Notes under the pieces: model-generated
Database searches by the model: none
Seen by the model: the letters and a program-made list of their open reading frames with translations, nothing else
Told to the model about the DNA's origin: nothing
In this document: piece after piece, positions 18,901-27,059 of the stretch
Layout: each line of letters starts with the position of its first letter
Position numbering within the stretch: position 1 is the first letter of the stretch
Source: Cognatilysobacter terrigena
GTDB taxonomy: Bacteria; Pseudomonadota; Gammaproteobacteria; Xanthomonadales; Xanthomonadaceae
Direction: 5' to 3'
Assembly: GCF_004361065.1 (NCBI RefSeq)
Contig: NZ_SELT01000011.1
Location: 1-64,000 of the forward strand
DNA length: 64,000 nucleotides
Program-made: the position numbers and the translations under genes

Positions 18901-19449
18901 GAAGTCGGTCGCGTTGTTGTTGCCGTCGACGCAGTCGTCGGTGCGGATCACCGACAGCGTGTTGCTCGGCGCGGGCGTGGGGCCGCTGCCTTCGGCGCAG
19001 GTGCTGCCGCTGCCGAACGCGACGACGTCGGCGGCGCCGACCGGGCAACCCGCGGGCAGCACGGCGTTATTGGTGACGAGGGCGACTTTGCCGGCGGTGC
19101 CGGACATCGCGATCGTGCCGGTCGCATCCGGGGTCGGCAGCGCGGGCTGCGTGCCGGCGCCGTCGGCTTCCTTCACCAGGTAGTACGCGCCGGCCGGGAT
19201 GGAGCCCGACAGGTTCGTCTTCTGCCAGCTGGTGCCGGTGCTGGACGCGTACTGCACCGACCACGTCGAGACGTCGACCGCGGACGCGCCGGTGTTGTGC
19301 AGCTCGATGAAGTCGCTCTTGTACGGCGCGCCGGAATTGCCGCCGCCGCCGTAGACCTGGCTGATGACAACCTGCGCGTTGGCAGGCCCGACGATGAGCG
19401 CGGCGAGGCCGAAGCCCAGCGCCGCGAGGCGTCGCGATGACCGTTCCAT
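15904..19449 (-). CDS. Large secreted nuclease, ExeM/NucH-type, with lamin-tail and Calx-beta domains
   Basis: 1181 residues, exported by a Sec signal peptide (residues 1-26, cut after ANA). Order: lamin-tail domain (about 27-150, VVISQVYGGGGNSG, FIELHN), Calx-beta domain (about 215-310), OB-fold DNA-binding region (about 325-440, VRGIVTGRTSKGFFLQ-like), endonuclease/exonuclease/phosphatase domain (about 600-910; VAGYNMERFF, DILGVVEMEN, VVLGDFNAFE, SLDHVLVN, LSDHDPVVAYF), then two DUF11/CARDB-like beta domains to the end. GDFNAFE and SDHDPV are the EEP catalytic motifs. GGGGAG precedes the ATG by five bases. ExeM relatives degrade extracellular DNA and remodel biofilm. No GlyGly-CTERM anchor is visible, so it is probably released. 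Confidence 0.9.
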   Translation of the reverse strand: MERSSRRLAALGFGLAALIVGPANAQVVISQVYGGGGNSGAPYKSDFIELHNTGASAVDVSTWSVQYASSTGTSWQKTNLSGSIPAGAYYLVKEADGAGTQPALPTPDATGTIAMSGTAGKVALVTNNAVLPAGCPVGAADVVAFGSGSTCAEGSGPTPAPSNTLSVIRTDDCVDGNNNATDFATGAPNPRNRASASHLCGGTQILASIDDASVNEGNAGTRTLVFTVKLSQAAGASGVQFTWSTADGTASAGSDYVAVSNAAATIPAGSDRTTLSVTVDGDDAIENDETLHVVLSGLTGATAGDVDGLGTIVNDDFQIIPISQVQGAGAQSPLVGQVVATRGIVTGRTSKGFFLQSRDVDADTDPNTSEGVFVFTNSAPPASAAVGHWVVARGTVQEYVPSTDPGQQPYTEIGGAIVVAPVDDATYPLPTPVELTTMFPSPNGGLEQMERVESMRVIVHDFVATAPSDGFINEAQATGSSNGLFYGTVAGVPRPFREPGIQAPDAPPAGTIPPIPQWDFNPEVMSVDSDALGGTQLDLAAGAHVADVAGPLNYSFRRWQILPDSIGAVTPGPAPRAAKEAPADAVSVAGYNMERFFDDVDDAGKSDVKLTAAALERRLSKASLGIRDSLRTPDILGVVEMENLSVLQRVADRVNNDAVAAGQPNPNYVPYLVEGNDVGGIDVGFLVKTGEAAAGTPRVEVVDVQQIGKDTTFIAPDGSTSLLNDRPPLALKAVVHYADGRTFPINVVIAHQRSLSGAEAATPDGDRIRSKRQRQAEFLAAYLDARQHEAPDTRLVVLGDFNAFEFNDGFTDSMGTTIGAPPRDEETAVYGDGDDLVEPNLVNLTTVEPQDERYSFSFDGNAQSLDHVLVNEDLVVATRDIQVDHARINADFPETNRNDANSPSRLSDHDPVVAYFVPRRRADLVVTAQAAAFVPGQPMRFDVTLHDNGPEQADFPEIGFELDAELPDLAVTAPAGWNCDASVVTAGHTSVDCRADALAANADAAFALSAQPTTALRGRPLLLVASADARSLDPDTSNNAAAAQLSITQKADLATTLAGLPVAVGGRPVLYAISVANLGPDTAVVPTLTVTGNVPAAAATMTPAAGWTCNVADVATGFRATCSSATQAARSLRGFGLRLVAPMRADQTQLVLRAEVTAASLDPAKANDASTATVKVVGSPH

Positions 19450-19572
19450 GATGTCTCCCCAAATCGCCGGAGGGCGTGCCCTCCGCGTCCCCGCGCCAAC
19501 GTCGCGGCCCCGTCCGCACGGGCGCCTGCCCGCGAAGCGGCCGGAATTGTGACCCGATTCCGTTGCGAAAGC

Positions 19573-19610
19573 GTGACGGCCGTCGCCTGCGCTACGCTGC
19601 CGGCCGTCAC
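19573..19610. promoter_or_regulatory. Perfect inverted repeat before kynA
   Basis: GTGACGGCCG (19573-19582) and CGGCCGTCAC (19601-19610) are perfect complements 18 bases apart, 11 bp before the kynA ATG. A TACGCT -10-like hexamer (19593-19598) lies in the spacer. It could be an operator or an mRNA hairpin near the start codon. Confidence 0.45.
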
Positions 19611-19621
19611 CGGGATCGCGC

Positions 19622-20491
19622 ATGAGCATCGAGAACAACGAACGCCCGCTGGAGAGCGGGGTCCACACCGACCTGGCCGGTCGACTGACCTACGGCGGCT
19701 ACCTCCGGCTGGACCGCCTGCTGTCCGCGCAGGAGCCCCTGTCGAACCCGCCGCAGCACGACGAGCTGCTCTTCATCACCCAGCACCAGGTCAGCGAGCT
19801 GTGGATGAAGCTGATGATCCACGAGCTGCGCGCGGCGGTCGGTTTCCTGCAGGCCGACGACGTCGACGCCTGCCAGAAGGTGTTCGCGCGGGTGAAGGGC
19901 ATCCTTCGCCAGCTCACCGACATGTGGGCCGTGCTGGAGACGCTCACGCCGGCGGATTACATGAAGTTCCGCGACATCCTCGGGCCGTCGTCCGGCTTCC
20001 AGTCCCTGCAGTACCGCGCGATCGAATTCCTGCTCGGCAACAAGAACGCGCGGATGCTCGACGTCTTCGCGCATGACGCCGAAGCGCACTCGATGCTCGA
20101 GCAGCTCCTGCACGCGCCGAGCCTCTACGACGAGGCGCTGCGCTTCCTCGCCCGCCATGACCATGCGGTCCCGGCGCGCTGGCTGGAGCGCGACTGGTCG
20201 GCGACGCACGTCTCCGACCCCGAGCTGCTGCCCGTGCTCGAACGCATCTACGAGGATTCGGCCACGCATTGGGCGGCCTACCAGCTCTGCGAAGACCTGG
20301 TCGATCTCGAGACCCAGTTCCAGCTCTGGCGGTTCCGCCACATGCGTACGGTGATGCGCATCATCGGCTTCAAGCGCGGCACCGGCGGCTCGTCCGGCGT
20401 CGGTTTCCTCAAGCAGGCGCTGGAGCTTTCGTTCTTCCCGGAACTCTTCGAAGTGCGCACGCGGATCGGCGTCGACGTCGCGTCGCCGTGA
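19622..20491 (+). CDS. kynA: Tryptophan 2,3-dioxygenase
   Basis: 289 residues. Heme enzyme that opens the indole ring of L-tryptophan to N-formylkynurenine, first step of the kynurenine route. The sequence closely follows the well-studied Xanthomonas campestris protein as I remember it: [13 protein letters not shown] near 22, catalytic-site His55 in [11 protein letters not shown], axial heme ligand His240 in [11 protein letters not shown], and the substrate-closing loop [15 protein letters not shown] near 248-262. A 10-bp inverted repeat precedes it. It is divergent from the nuclease and followed by a peptide transporter gene. No kynureninase or formamidase gene is in the window. Confidence 0.96.
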   Translation: MSIENNERPLESGVHTDLAGRLTYGGYLRLDRLLSAQEPLSNPPQHDELLFITQHQVSELWMKLMIHELRAAVGFLQADDVDACQKVFARVKGILRQLTDMWAVLETLTPADYMKFRDILGPSSGFQSLQYRAIEFLLGNKNARMLDVFAHDAEAHSMLEQLLHAPSLYDEALRFLARHDHAVPARWLERDWSATHVSDPELLPVLERIYEDSATHWAAYQLCEDLVDLETQFQLWRFRHMRTVMRIIGFKRGTGGSSGVGFLKQALELSFFPELFEVRTRIGVDVASP

Positions 20492-20638
20492 ACGGATTGC
20501 CCCGTTCAGCCTGAAGGCTGCTGCATCGCAACACGAACCCGCGGTTTGACGCCTGCGTCGACGTTCGGACATTCTCGGCCGGTTGCACACGCCCGCGACC
20601 TCCGCGGGCGTCTCTTCGACACGAGCAGGAAATCCCGA

Positions 20639-22183
20639 ATGAGTGCGCAAGTACCCGATGCCGCAGAACCGATGGGCCCGCCGCTGCATGCGCCGGGCGG
20701 CCCGAACCAGACGCCGCCCGAATTCACGCAGGTCATGGGGCATCCCAAGCCGCTGTGGATGCTCTTCATGTCCGAGTTCTGGGAACGCTTCGCGTTCTAC
20801 GGCATTCGTTGGGCCCTCGTGCTCTATGTCGTCGCGCAGTTCCACGGCGGCGATCCGACCGGCGAAAAGCCGGCCAGTGAGCTCTACGGCGCGTACCTCG
20901 CACTCGTCTATGCCGGCGCGATCTTCGGCGGCTTCATCGCCGACAAGCTGATCGGCTATCAGCGCTCGATCCTGCTGGGCGCCGTCATCATGGCGCTCGG
21001 CCTCTTCATGATCGCGGTGCCGAACGAGCAGGTATTCAAGCTCGGCCTCGCCACGGTCATCGTCGGCAACGGCCTGTTCAAGCCGATCATCTCGACGATG
21101 GTGGGCAAGCTCTATCGCGCCGAAGACCAGCGCCGCGATTCGGGCTTCACCATCTTCTACATGGGCATCAACCTGGGCGCGATGATCTCGCCGGTCATCA
21201 CCCAGTTCCTCGCGCAGAAGATCTTCGGCACCGACGCGATGCCGTCCTACAAGATCGTGTTCATCGCCGCGGGCGTCGGCATGATCCTGTCGCTGCTGTG
21301 GTTCTGGGCGGGCCGCGGCCAGCTCAAGGGCATCGGCCTGCCGCCGGCGGGCAAGGAAGGCCTCGGCCGCACGATGATGGTCGCCCTCGGCGGCCTCGTG
21401 CTCGGCGTGCCGGCGTTTTTCTTCCTGCTGACGATCAGCGCGCACGCGCTGCAGTACATCCTGATGGCGCTGATCATCATCCCGGCGATCATGCTGGTGG
21501 TCGAAGCCATCCGCGAAGGCACCGTCGCACGCGACAAGGTGTTCGCGATGCTGATCATCTTCGTGTTCAACGTGCTGTTCTGGGCGTTCTTCGAACAGGC
21601 CGGCAGCTCGTTCAACTTCCTCGCCGACAAGATCGTCAACCGCCAGTTCGGCACCTGGGAATTCCCGGTCGCGTGGTTCCAGTCGGTCAACTCGGTGGCG
21701 ATCATCACGCTCGCGCCGATCATGGCGTGGATCTGGGTGGCCATGGGCCGCGCGAATCCGTCGATCCCGCGCAAGTTCGGCCTGGGCCTGATCTTCAACG
21801 GCCTCGCGTTCCTGCTGCTGATGTTCGCGCTGACCAAGCTCGTCGATCCGCAGAGCCTGAAGATCCCGTTCTGGACGCTGTTCGTCGTCTACGTGATCCA
21901 GTCGATCGGCGAGCTCTGCCTGTCGCCGATCGGCCTGTCGATGACGACCAAGCTGGCGCCGACGCGCCTCGCCGGTTTCGCGATGGGTTGCTGGTTCCTG
22001 TCGATCGCGATCGGCAACAACCTCGCCGGCATCTTCGCGGGCGAAGCTTCGGGCGAAGGCGGCATGACCACCGCGTCCGCGCTCAGCGCCTACACGACCG
22101 GCTTCTGGCTGCTCGCGGGCTCGGGCGTGCTGCTGTTCCTCATCGCGCCGCTGGTGCAGCGCCTGATGCACGGCATCAAGTAA
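20639..22183 (+). CDS. Proton-dependent oligopeptide transporter, POT/PTR2 family
   Basis: 514 residues, inner-membrane MFS protein with about 14 hydrophobic segments. The proton-coupling motif EFWERFAFY lies in helix 1, and the PTR2 signatures FYMGINLGAMISPV (near 180) and FWAFFEQAGSSFN (near 325) are present. It imports di- and tripeptides with protons. AGGA lies nine bases before the ATG at 20639; the frame is open further upstream without a good start. A strong terminator follows. Confidence 0.93.
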   Translation: MSAQVPDAAEPMGPPLHAPGGPNQTPPEFTQVMGHPKPLWMLFMSEFWERFAFYGIRWALVLYVVAQFHGGDPTGEKPASELYGAYLALVYAGAIFGGFIADKLIGYQRSILLGAVIMALGLFMIAVPNEQVFKLGLATVIVGNGLFKPIISTMVGKLYRAEDQRRDSGFTIFYMGINLGAMISPVITQFLAQKIFGTDAMPSYKIVFIAAGVGMILSLLWFWAGRGQLKGIGLPPAGKEGLGRTMMVALGGLVLGVPAFFFLLTISAHALQYILMALIIIPAIMLVVEAIREGTVARDKVFAMLIIFVFNVLFWAFFEQAGSSFNFLADKIVNRQFGTWEFPVAWFQSVNSVAIITLAPIMAWIWVAMGRANPSIPRKFGLGLIFNGLAFLLLMFALTKLVDPQSLKIPFWTLFVVYVIQSIGELCLSPIGLSMTTKLAPTRLAGFAMGCWFLSIAIGNNLAGIFAGEASGEGGMTTASALSAYTTGFWLLAGSGVLLFLIAPLVQRLMHGIK

Positions 22184-22201
22184 GCGCGACGCGCGATACG
22201 G

Positions 22202-22228
22202 AAAAGGCGGCCTCCGGGCCGCCTTTTT
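22202..22228. terminator. Bidirectional rho-independent terminator between the POT and MarR genes
   Basis: 11-bp stem AAAAGGCGGCC / GGCCGCCTTTT around TCCG, followed by T. A-tract and T-tract flank both sides, so it can serve both convergent genes. Confidence 0.88.
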
Positions 22229-22249
22229 CTTTGCGAGATTACTGCGCCG

Positions 22250-22720
22250 TCAGCGGGCGCCGAGATCCGCTTCCGCGCGCAATTCCAGTTCGTCGAGGCG
22301 GTCGAGCAGGCGGAACAGCACGTCGCGCTCCTCCGCGGCCATGCCGTCGAGCAGGCGCTTCTCGAACGCGATGGCGAGCGGCGCGACCTCGTCGTGGATC
22401 GCGCGTCCCTCGGCCGACAGCCGCAGCACCGAGCGCCGGCGATCGTCGTCGTGGGTGTCGCGCTCGACGCGACCGGCCTCGACCAGGCCGGCAACCGCCC
22501 GGCTCACCGCGACCTTGTCCATCGCCGTGCGCTGCGCGACCTCGCCGGCCGAGAGGTCCGGATAGCGGCCCAGCACCGCCATCACCCGCCATTCGGTCAC
22601 GCCGAGGTCGAACCGCTCCGAGTACATCTGCGCGATCGCGCCGCTGACGCGGTTGCTCAGCACCGACAGCCGGTAGGGCAGGAAATGCTCGAGGTCGAGG
22701 GTGGCGGGCTTCAGGCTCAT
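22250..22720 (-). CDS. MarR-family transcriptional regulator, probable hpd/hmgA repressor
   Basis: 156 residues, winged helix-turn-helix of the MarR type: LGVTEWRVMAVLGRYPDLS, recognition helix region VAQRTAMDKVAVSRAVAGL, and the wing with DTHDDDRRRSVLRLSAEG. It is divergent from hpd across a 101-bp region that holds a near-consensus promoter and a palindrome. MarR proteins usually bind such palindromes as dimers and are released by an aromatic ligand, so it may sense a tyrosine breakdown product such as 4-hydroxyphenylpyruvate or homogentisate. Ligand and target are inference from position. Confidence 0.88.
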   Translation of the reverse strand: MSLKPATLDLEHFLPYRLSVLSNRVSGAIAQMYSERFDLGVTEWRVMAVLGRYPDLSAGEVAQRTAMDKVAVSRAVAGLVEAGRVERDTHDDDRRRSVLRLSAEGRAIHDEVAPLAIAFEKRLLDGMAAEERDVLFRLLDRLDELELRAEADLGAR

Positions 22721-22733
22721 GCTGCATCGCGCC

Positions 22734-22762
22734 TTGCAAGTAGTTTCATCTGAAACTATAAA
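22734..22762 (+). promoter_or_regulatory. Sigma-70 promoter of hpd
   Basis: TTGCAA (22734-22739), 17 bases, TATAAA (22757-22762). The predicted transcript start is near 22769, about 53 bases before the hpd ATG. The inverted repeat at 22741-22758 fills the spacer. Confidence 0.75.
22741..22758. promoter_or_regulatory. Palindromic operator, likely MarR site
   Basis: TAGTTTCA and TGAAACTA are perfect 8-base arms around TC. The repeat lies between the -35 and -10 of hpd and 21 bases upstream of the MarR start codon, so bound protein would block hpd and could also regulate its own gene. Confidence 0.7.
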
Positions 22763-22821
22763 GCTTCGACCCCGCGCCGCAAGCCCGGCGCGACCTTTTC
22801 GCTTCCCCTGAGGACTCCCCC

Positions 22822-23895
22822 ATGAGCGCGCAACCGAATCTCGGCATGCAGGTCACCACGTTCGAGAACCCGATGGGGATCAACGGCTTCGAGTTCGTCG
22901 AATTCGCCGCACCCGACGGCCAGGGCGAGCGCATGGGCGAGTACCTGCGCAAGCTCGGCTTCGCCGCCGTCGCGCAGCACAAGGACCGCCCGATCACGCT
23001 GTACCGCCAGGGCGGCGTCAACTTCCTGCTGAACCAGACCACCGATTCCTTCGCGTCGAAGTTCGCCGAAGCGCATGGCCCGTCGGCCTGCGGGTTCGCG
23101 ATCCGCTTCAGGAAGCCGACCACCGAAGTGCTGCAGCACGTCACCGCGAACGGCGGTGAGGAAGTCGAGTTCGACGGCGCGGTCGGCGCGCTCAAGATCA
23201 AGGGCATCGGCGACTGCATGCTCTATCTGATCGACGACGGCGCCGATCCGTACGAGGACTACGTCTTCTTCGAGAACGTCGAGCGCAACCCGCGCGGTTT
23301 CGGCCTGACGTTCATCGACCACCTCACACACAACGTGTTCCAGGGGAACATGCAGCAGTGGTCGGACTACTACGAGCGCCTGTTCAACTTCCGCGAGATC
23401 CGCTACTTCGACATCAAGGGCGCGAAGACGGGCCTGCTGTCGAAGGCGATGACCGCGCCCGACGGCATCGTGCGCATCCCGCTCAATGAATCGAGCGACG
23501 AGAAGAGCCAGATCAACGAATACCTGCGCGAATACAAGGGCGAAGGCATTCAGCACATCGCGCTGTTCACCGACGACATCTATGCGTCGATCGAAGCGAT
23601 GCGTGAGCAGGGCATCGAGTTCCTCGACACGCCGGACACGTACTTCGATGTGATCGACCAGCGCGTGCCGAACCACCAGGAAGACGTCGAGCGCCTGCGT
23701 CGCAACAAGATCCTGATCGACGCCGACCTCGAGACCAAGCAGCGCAAGCTGCTACAGATCTTCACGCAGAACGCGTTCGGCCCGATCTTCTTCGAGATCA
23801 TCCAGCGCAAGGGCAACGAAGGCTTCGGCGAAGGCAACTTCCAGGCGCTGTTCGAATCGATCGAACGCGACCAGATGAAGCGCGGCGTGCTGTAA
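22822..23895 (+). CDS. hpd: 4-Hydroxyphenylpyruvate dioxygenase
   Basis: 357 residues, VOC-fold non-heme iron enzyme turning 4-hydroxyphenylpyruvate into homogentisate in tyrosine breakdown. Iron ligands are His167 (FIDHLTHN), His245 (GIQHIALFT) and Glu325 ([11 protein letters not shown]), all present. The C-terminal [17 protein letters not shown] is also typical. TCCCCTGAGGAC lies before the ATG as ribosome site. Next gene in the pathway, hmgA, follows 55 bp later across a hairpin. The product may also give pyomelanin pigment when homogentisate accumulates. Confidence 0.96.
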   Translation: MSAQPNLGMQVTTFENPMGINGFEFVEFAAPDGQGERMGEYLRKLGFAAVAQHKDRPITLYRQGGVNFLLNQTTDSFASKFAEAHGPSACGFAIRFRKPTTEVLQHVTANGGEEVEFDGAVGALKIKGIGDCMLYLIDDGADPYEDYVFFENVERNPRGFGLTFIDHLTHNVFQGNMQQWSDYYERLFNFREIRYFDIKGAKTGLLSKAMTAPDGIVRIPLNESSDEKSQINEYLREYKGEGIQHIALFTDDIYASIEAMREQGIEFLDTPDTYFDVIDQRVPNHQEDVERLRRNKILIDADLETKQRKLLQIFTQNAFGPIFFEIIQRKGNEGFGEGNFQALFESIERDQMKRGVL

Positions 23896-23910
23896 GCCGA
23901 CACGATCTCC

Positions 23911-23933
23911 GGCCCCTGCTCGCAGGGGCCTTT
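23911..23933 (+). terminator. Hairpin between hpd and hmgA
   Basis: 8-bp stem GGCCCCTG / CAGGGGCC with a CTCG loop and TTT. It may reduce hmgA transcription from the hpd promoter rather than stop it. Confidence 0.6.
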
Positions 23934-23950
23934 CGTATCAGGACATCGAC

Positions 23951-25261
23951 ATGACGATCGAATCGACCGGCTACCAGTCGGGCTTCGGCAACGAATTCGC
24001 CACCGAGGCCGTGTCCGGCACGCTGCCCGAAGGCCGTAACTCGCCGCAGCGCGTCGCGCACGGGCTGTACGCCGAGCAGATCTCCGGCACGGCGTTCACC
24101 GCACCGCGCCATGCGAACCGTCGCAGCTGGCTGTATCGCATTCGTCCCGCCGCGATGCATGGGCCGTTCGCACGCTACGAGGGTCGCGCCGCGACGACGT
24201 TCCACAACGATTTCGACACCGGTCCGGTCAGCCCCGACCAGATGCGCTGGAGCCCGTTGCCGCTGCCGGGTGACGACGCGGCGGTCGACTTTCTCGATGG
24301 GCTGTTCACGATGGCCGGCAACGGCTGCGCGGCGTCGCAGTCCGGCGTCGGCGTGCATATGTACGCGGCGAATCGCGACATGCAGGGCCGCTGGTTCTAC
24401 GACGCGGACGGCGAGCTGCTGATCGTTCCGCAGCAGGGCCGGCTGCACATCGAAACCGAACTCGGCGTGCTCGACGTCGAGCCGCAGGAAGTCGCGCTGA
24501 TCCCGCGCGGCATCCGCTTCGCGGTGAAGCTGCCCGACGGTGCGTCGCGCGGTTACGTCTGCGAGAACTTCGGTGCGTTCCTGCGTTTGCCGGACCTCGG
24601 TCCGATCGGTTCGAACGGCCTCGCCAATCCGCGCGATTTCCTGACGCCCAACGCGGCGTTCGAGGACGTCGAAGGCGATTTCGAACTCGTCGCGAAGTTC
24701 CAGGGCCATCTGTGGCATGCATCGATCGGCCATTCGCCGATCGACGTCGTCGGCTGGCACGGCAACCACGCCCCGTACAAGTACGACCTGCGCCGCTTCA
24801 ACACGATCGGTTCGATCAGCTTCGACCATCCCGATCCGTCGATCTTCCTCGTACTGACCAGCCCGAGCGACACGCCGGGCGTCGGCAACATGGACTTCGT
24901 GATCTTCCCGCCGCGCTGGCTCGTCGCGCAGGACACGTTCCGCCCGCCGTGGTTCCACCGCAACATCGCCAGCGAGTTCATGGGCCTGATCCACGGCGCG
25001 TACGACGCCAAGGCCGAAGGCTTCTCGCCGGGTGGCGCGTCGCTGCACAACTGCATGACCGGCCACGGCCCCGACGCCGCGACGTTCGACAAGGCGAGCA
25101 ACGCCGACCTGTCGAAGCCCGACGTCATCAAGGACACGATGGCTTTCATGTTCGAGGCGCGCTTCGTGATCCGCCCGACGCAGCAGGCGATCGACGCCGC
25201 GCATCGCCAGCGCGACTACCAGGCCTGCTGGGCCGGGCTGAAGAAGAACTTCGCGCCCTGA
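23951..25261 (+). CDS. hmgA: Homogentisate 1,2-dioxygenase
   Basis: 436 residues, non-heme iron ring-cleaving enzyme giving maleylacetoacetate. The family opening [14 protein letters not shown] is at residues 7-20. Iron ligands by analogy with the human enzyme are His336 (PWFHRN), Glu342 (ASEFMG) and His372 (MTGHGPD). It follows hpd on the same strand. The next enzymes of the route, a maleylacetoacetate isomerase and a fumarylacetoacetate hydrolase-family protein, lie 26 kb away in this window. Confidence 0.96.
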   Translation: MTIESTGYQSGFGNEFATEAVSGTLPEGRNSPQRVAHGLYAEQISGTAFTAPRHANRRSWLYRIRPAAMHGPFARYEGRAATTFHNDFDTGPVSPDQMRWSPLPLPGDDAAVDFLDGLFTMAGNGCAASQSGVGVHMYAANRDMQGRWFYDADGELLIVPQQGRLHIETELGVLDVEPQEVALIPRGIRFAVKLPDGASRGYVCENFGAFLRLPDLGPIGSNGLANPRDFLTPNAAFEDVEGDFELVAKFQGHLWHASIGHSPIDVVGWHGNHAPYKYDLRRFNTIGSISFDHPDPSIFLVLTSPSDTPGVGNMDFVIFPPRWLVAQDTFRPPWFHRNIASEFMGLIHGAYDAKAEGFSPGGASLHNCMTGHGPDAATFDKASNADLSKPDVIKDTMAFMFEARFVIRPTQQAIDAAHRQRDYQACWAGLKKNFAP

Positions 25262-25324
25262 CGCTTCGCGACGGGTTCACGGCCGCCCGCTAGGCTGCGG
25301 GCGATCCCGTCGGTGGAGCCGTCC

Positions 25325-26053
25325 ATGAAGCATGTCGCGTCGCTGATTCTCGTCGCCGGTCTGTGCGCGTGTTCGGGCCGTCCGGCCGACACGGGCACGA
25401 CGAACGGCCCCACGTCCGCATCGTCCGCGCCGGCAACCGACGCCTCGTCGAAGGCCGACCACGCATCCGCAGCGCAGACGACGAACGCCGAGCCGGCTGC
25501 GCCGACGCCGGACAGTACGTCGGCCGCGCCGGCGTCGGAGCATCAGGGCATCGCGGTGGGTGAGCCGAATCCCAGCGCGCCCGGCGGTTTTCGTCCGTCC
25601 GATGCGCCGCCTTCGAGCGGACTCGCGCACTTCGATGGCTACGGCGACATGAAGTTCGGCATGACGCCCGAGCAGGCCAAGCGCGCCTGGGGCGGCGAAC
25701 TCAACGGCAGCGTGGTGGGCAATGCCTGCACGTACCTCAATCCCAAGGGCGACAAGACCAAGGACCATCTCGCTTTCATGTTCGAAGGCGGCAAGTTCGT
25801 GCGTTACGACGTCGGCAACGATCGCGACGTCGCACCCGGCGGTGGCCGGCGCGGCATGGTCGCCGACGAGATCAAGCGCCTCTATGCAGGCCGCATCACC
25901 GAAACGCCGCACAAGTACGTCGAGGGCGGGAAGTATCTGAAGGCGACGGGCCCCGGCGGCGCGGTGGTGTTCGAGACGGACGCGAAGGGCGGGGTCACCG
26001 AATGGCATGCGGGCGTCGCGCCGCAGGTCGATTACATTGAAGGCTGTTCCTGA
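25325..26053 (+). CDS. Lipoprotein of unknown function
   Basis: 242 residues. A lipoprotein signal peptide ends GLCAC, with Cys at about residue 16. A Ser/Thr/Ala-rich, disordered stretch of about 75 residues follows, then a folded domain with DGYGDMKFGMTPEQAKRAWGG, ACTYLNPKG and a later FMFEGGKFVRYDVG. The GYGDMKFGMT opening is a recurring motif in Xanthomonadaceae lipoproteins that I cannot tie to a function. I use the ATG at 25325 (MKHVAS) rather than the one four codons earlier, since Lys-His gives a normal signal n-region. Downstream CaCA gene starts 10 bp later. Confidence 0.8.
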   Translation: MKHVASLILVAGLCACSGRPADTGTTNGPTSASSAPATDASSKADHASAAQTTNAEPAAPTPDSTSAAPASEHQGIAVGEPNPSAPGGFRPSDAPPSSGLAHFDGYGDMKFGMTPEQAKRAWGGELNGSVVGNACTYLNPKGDKTKDHLAFMFEGGKFVRYDVGNDRDVAPGGGRRGMVADEIKRLYAGRITETPHKYVEGGKYLKATGPGGAVVFETDAKGGVTEWHAGVAPQVDYIEGCS

Positions 26054-26062
26054 GGATCGCCC

Positions 26063-27028
26063 ATGCCTGACGTCACCACTTCCGCGCGGTGGTTCCTGCT
26101 CGCCCTCGTGCTGCTCATGCTCGGCGGCGATTCGGTGGTTCGCGGCGCGACGGGACTCGCGCGACGCTTCGGCTGGCCGCCGTTCGCGGTGGGCCTGGTG
26201 CTGGTCGCGCTGGCGACGTCGATTCCGGAACTCGTGGTCAATTTCTATGCGGTCGCGAAGGGGCAGGGCGAACTCGCGCTCGGCAACGCGGTCGGCAGCA
26301 ACGTCGTCAATGTCGGCCTGACGCTCGCGGCCGCGGCGCTCGTTGCGCCGGTGCTCGTGCGCTGGCGTGCGTTGGCGCATCTGCTCGTCGTGCTGCTCGC
26401 GGCCACCGCGCTGGTATGGGTGATGTCACTCGACGGCCGCCTTTCGGTGCTCGACGGCGTGATCCTGGTCGTTGCGTTCGTCGCCGTGCTGGTCTTCAAG
26501 ATCATGCGCAGCGCCGATGCGTCCCCCGAGGTGCATGCGGAGATCGAAGGCTTCACCCGCACGAGCGACGTGGTCGGGCTCAACCTGATCCGCATCGCGA
26601 TCGCGGGTGTGGCGCTCTGGTATGGCGCGAAGCTGATTGTCGATCACGCACCGGTGGTCGGGCAGGCGATGGGGCTCACGCCGTTGCTGACGGGTTTGTT
26701 GCCCGTCGCGATCGGCACCGCTCTTCCGGAAGCCGCCGGTGCGGTGGGCGCGGCGCGACGCGGCCACGGCGATCTCGTCGCGGGCCACGTCATCGGTTCG
26801 AGCCTGGTCAACATCCTGCTCGTGCTCGGAGGCATGGCGCTGCTCTCGCACGGCCTGGCGATCCCCGCCTCGTTCGTGCGCTACGAGCTGCCGGCCGCGT
26901 TCGTCTTCGGCGTGCTGCTGCTGCCGATCCTGCGTGGTGACATGCGCGTGTCGCGTCGCGAAGGCGCTGTGCTCGGCGTAGCACTGCTCGGCTGGATCGT
27001 CTTCGAGATCCTGATGCTGCATCGCTGA
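26063..27028 (+). CDS. Sodium/calcium exchanger family protein (CaCA, YrbG-like)
   Basis: 321 residues, about ten membrane helices with the two inverted alpha-repeats of the CaCA superfamily: ATSIPELVVNFYAV with GNAVGSNVVNVGL in the first half, and GTALPEAAGAVGAAR with HVIGSSLVNILLVLG in the second. The first repeat has the conserved Glu and Asn; the second also keeps Glu but has Ala in place of the usual polar residue after it. Such proteins exchange Ca2+ for Na+ or H+ at the inner membrane. It is preceded by a lipoprotein gene and followed by nhaA. Confidence 0.88.
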   Translation: MPDVTTSARWFLLALVLLMLGGDSVVRGATGLARRFGWPPFAVGLVLVALATSIPELVVNFYAVAKGQGELALGNAVGSNVVNVGLTLAAAALVAPVLVRWRALAHLLVVLLAATALVWVMSLDGRLSVLDGVILVVAFVAVLVFKIMRSADASPEVHAEIEGFTRTSDVVGLNLIRIAIAGVALWYGAKLIVDHAPVVGQAMGLTPLLTGLLPVAIGTALPEAAGAVGAARRGHGDLVAGHVIGSSLVNILLVLGGMALLSHGLAIPASFVRYELPAAFVFGVLLLPILRGDMRVSRREGAVLGVALLGWIVFEILMLHR

Positions 27029-27046
27029 GCCCCGCAGCGCGGCCGA

Positions 27047-27052
27047 TATACT
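27047..27052 (+). promoter_or_regulatory. -10 box directly before nhaA, leaderless layout
   Basis: TATACT at 27047-27052 stands seven bases before the nhaA ATG, so a transcript would begin at or next to the A of the start codon. The box lies in an inverted repeat GCGGCCGA-TATAC-TCGGCCGC (27039-27059). No good -35 is visible. Confidence 0.5.
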
Positions 27053-27059
27053 CGGCCGC

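Noticed and set aside
15538-19440. 1300-codon open frame on the plus strand opposite the nuclease gene
   Set aside because: It is antisense to a protein with clear domains and its Arg/His/Val-rich product is the usual shadow of high-GC coding DNA.
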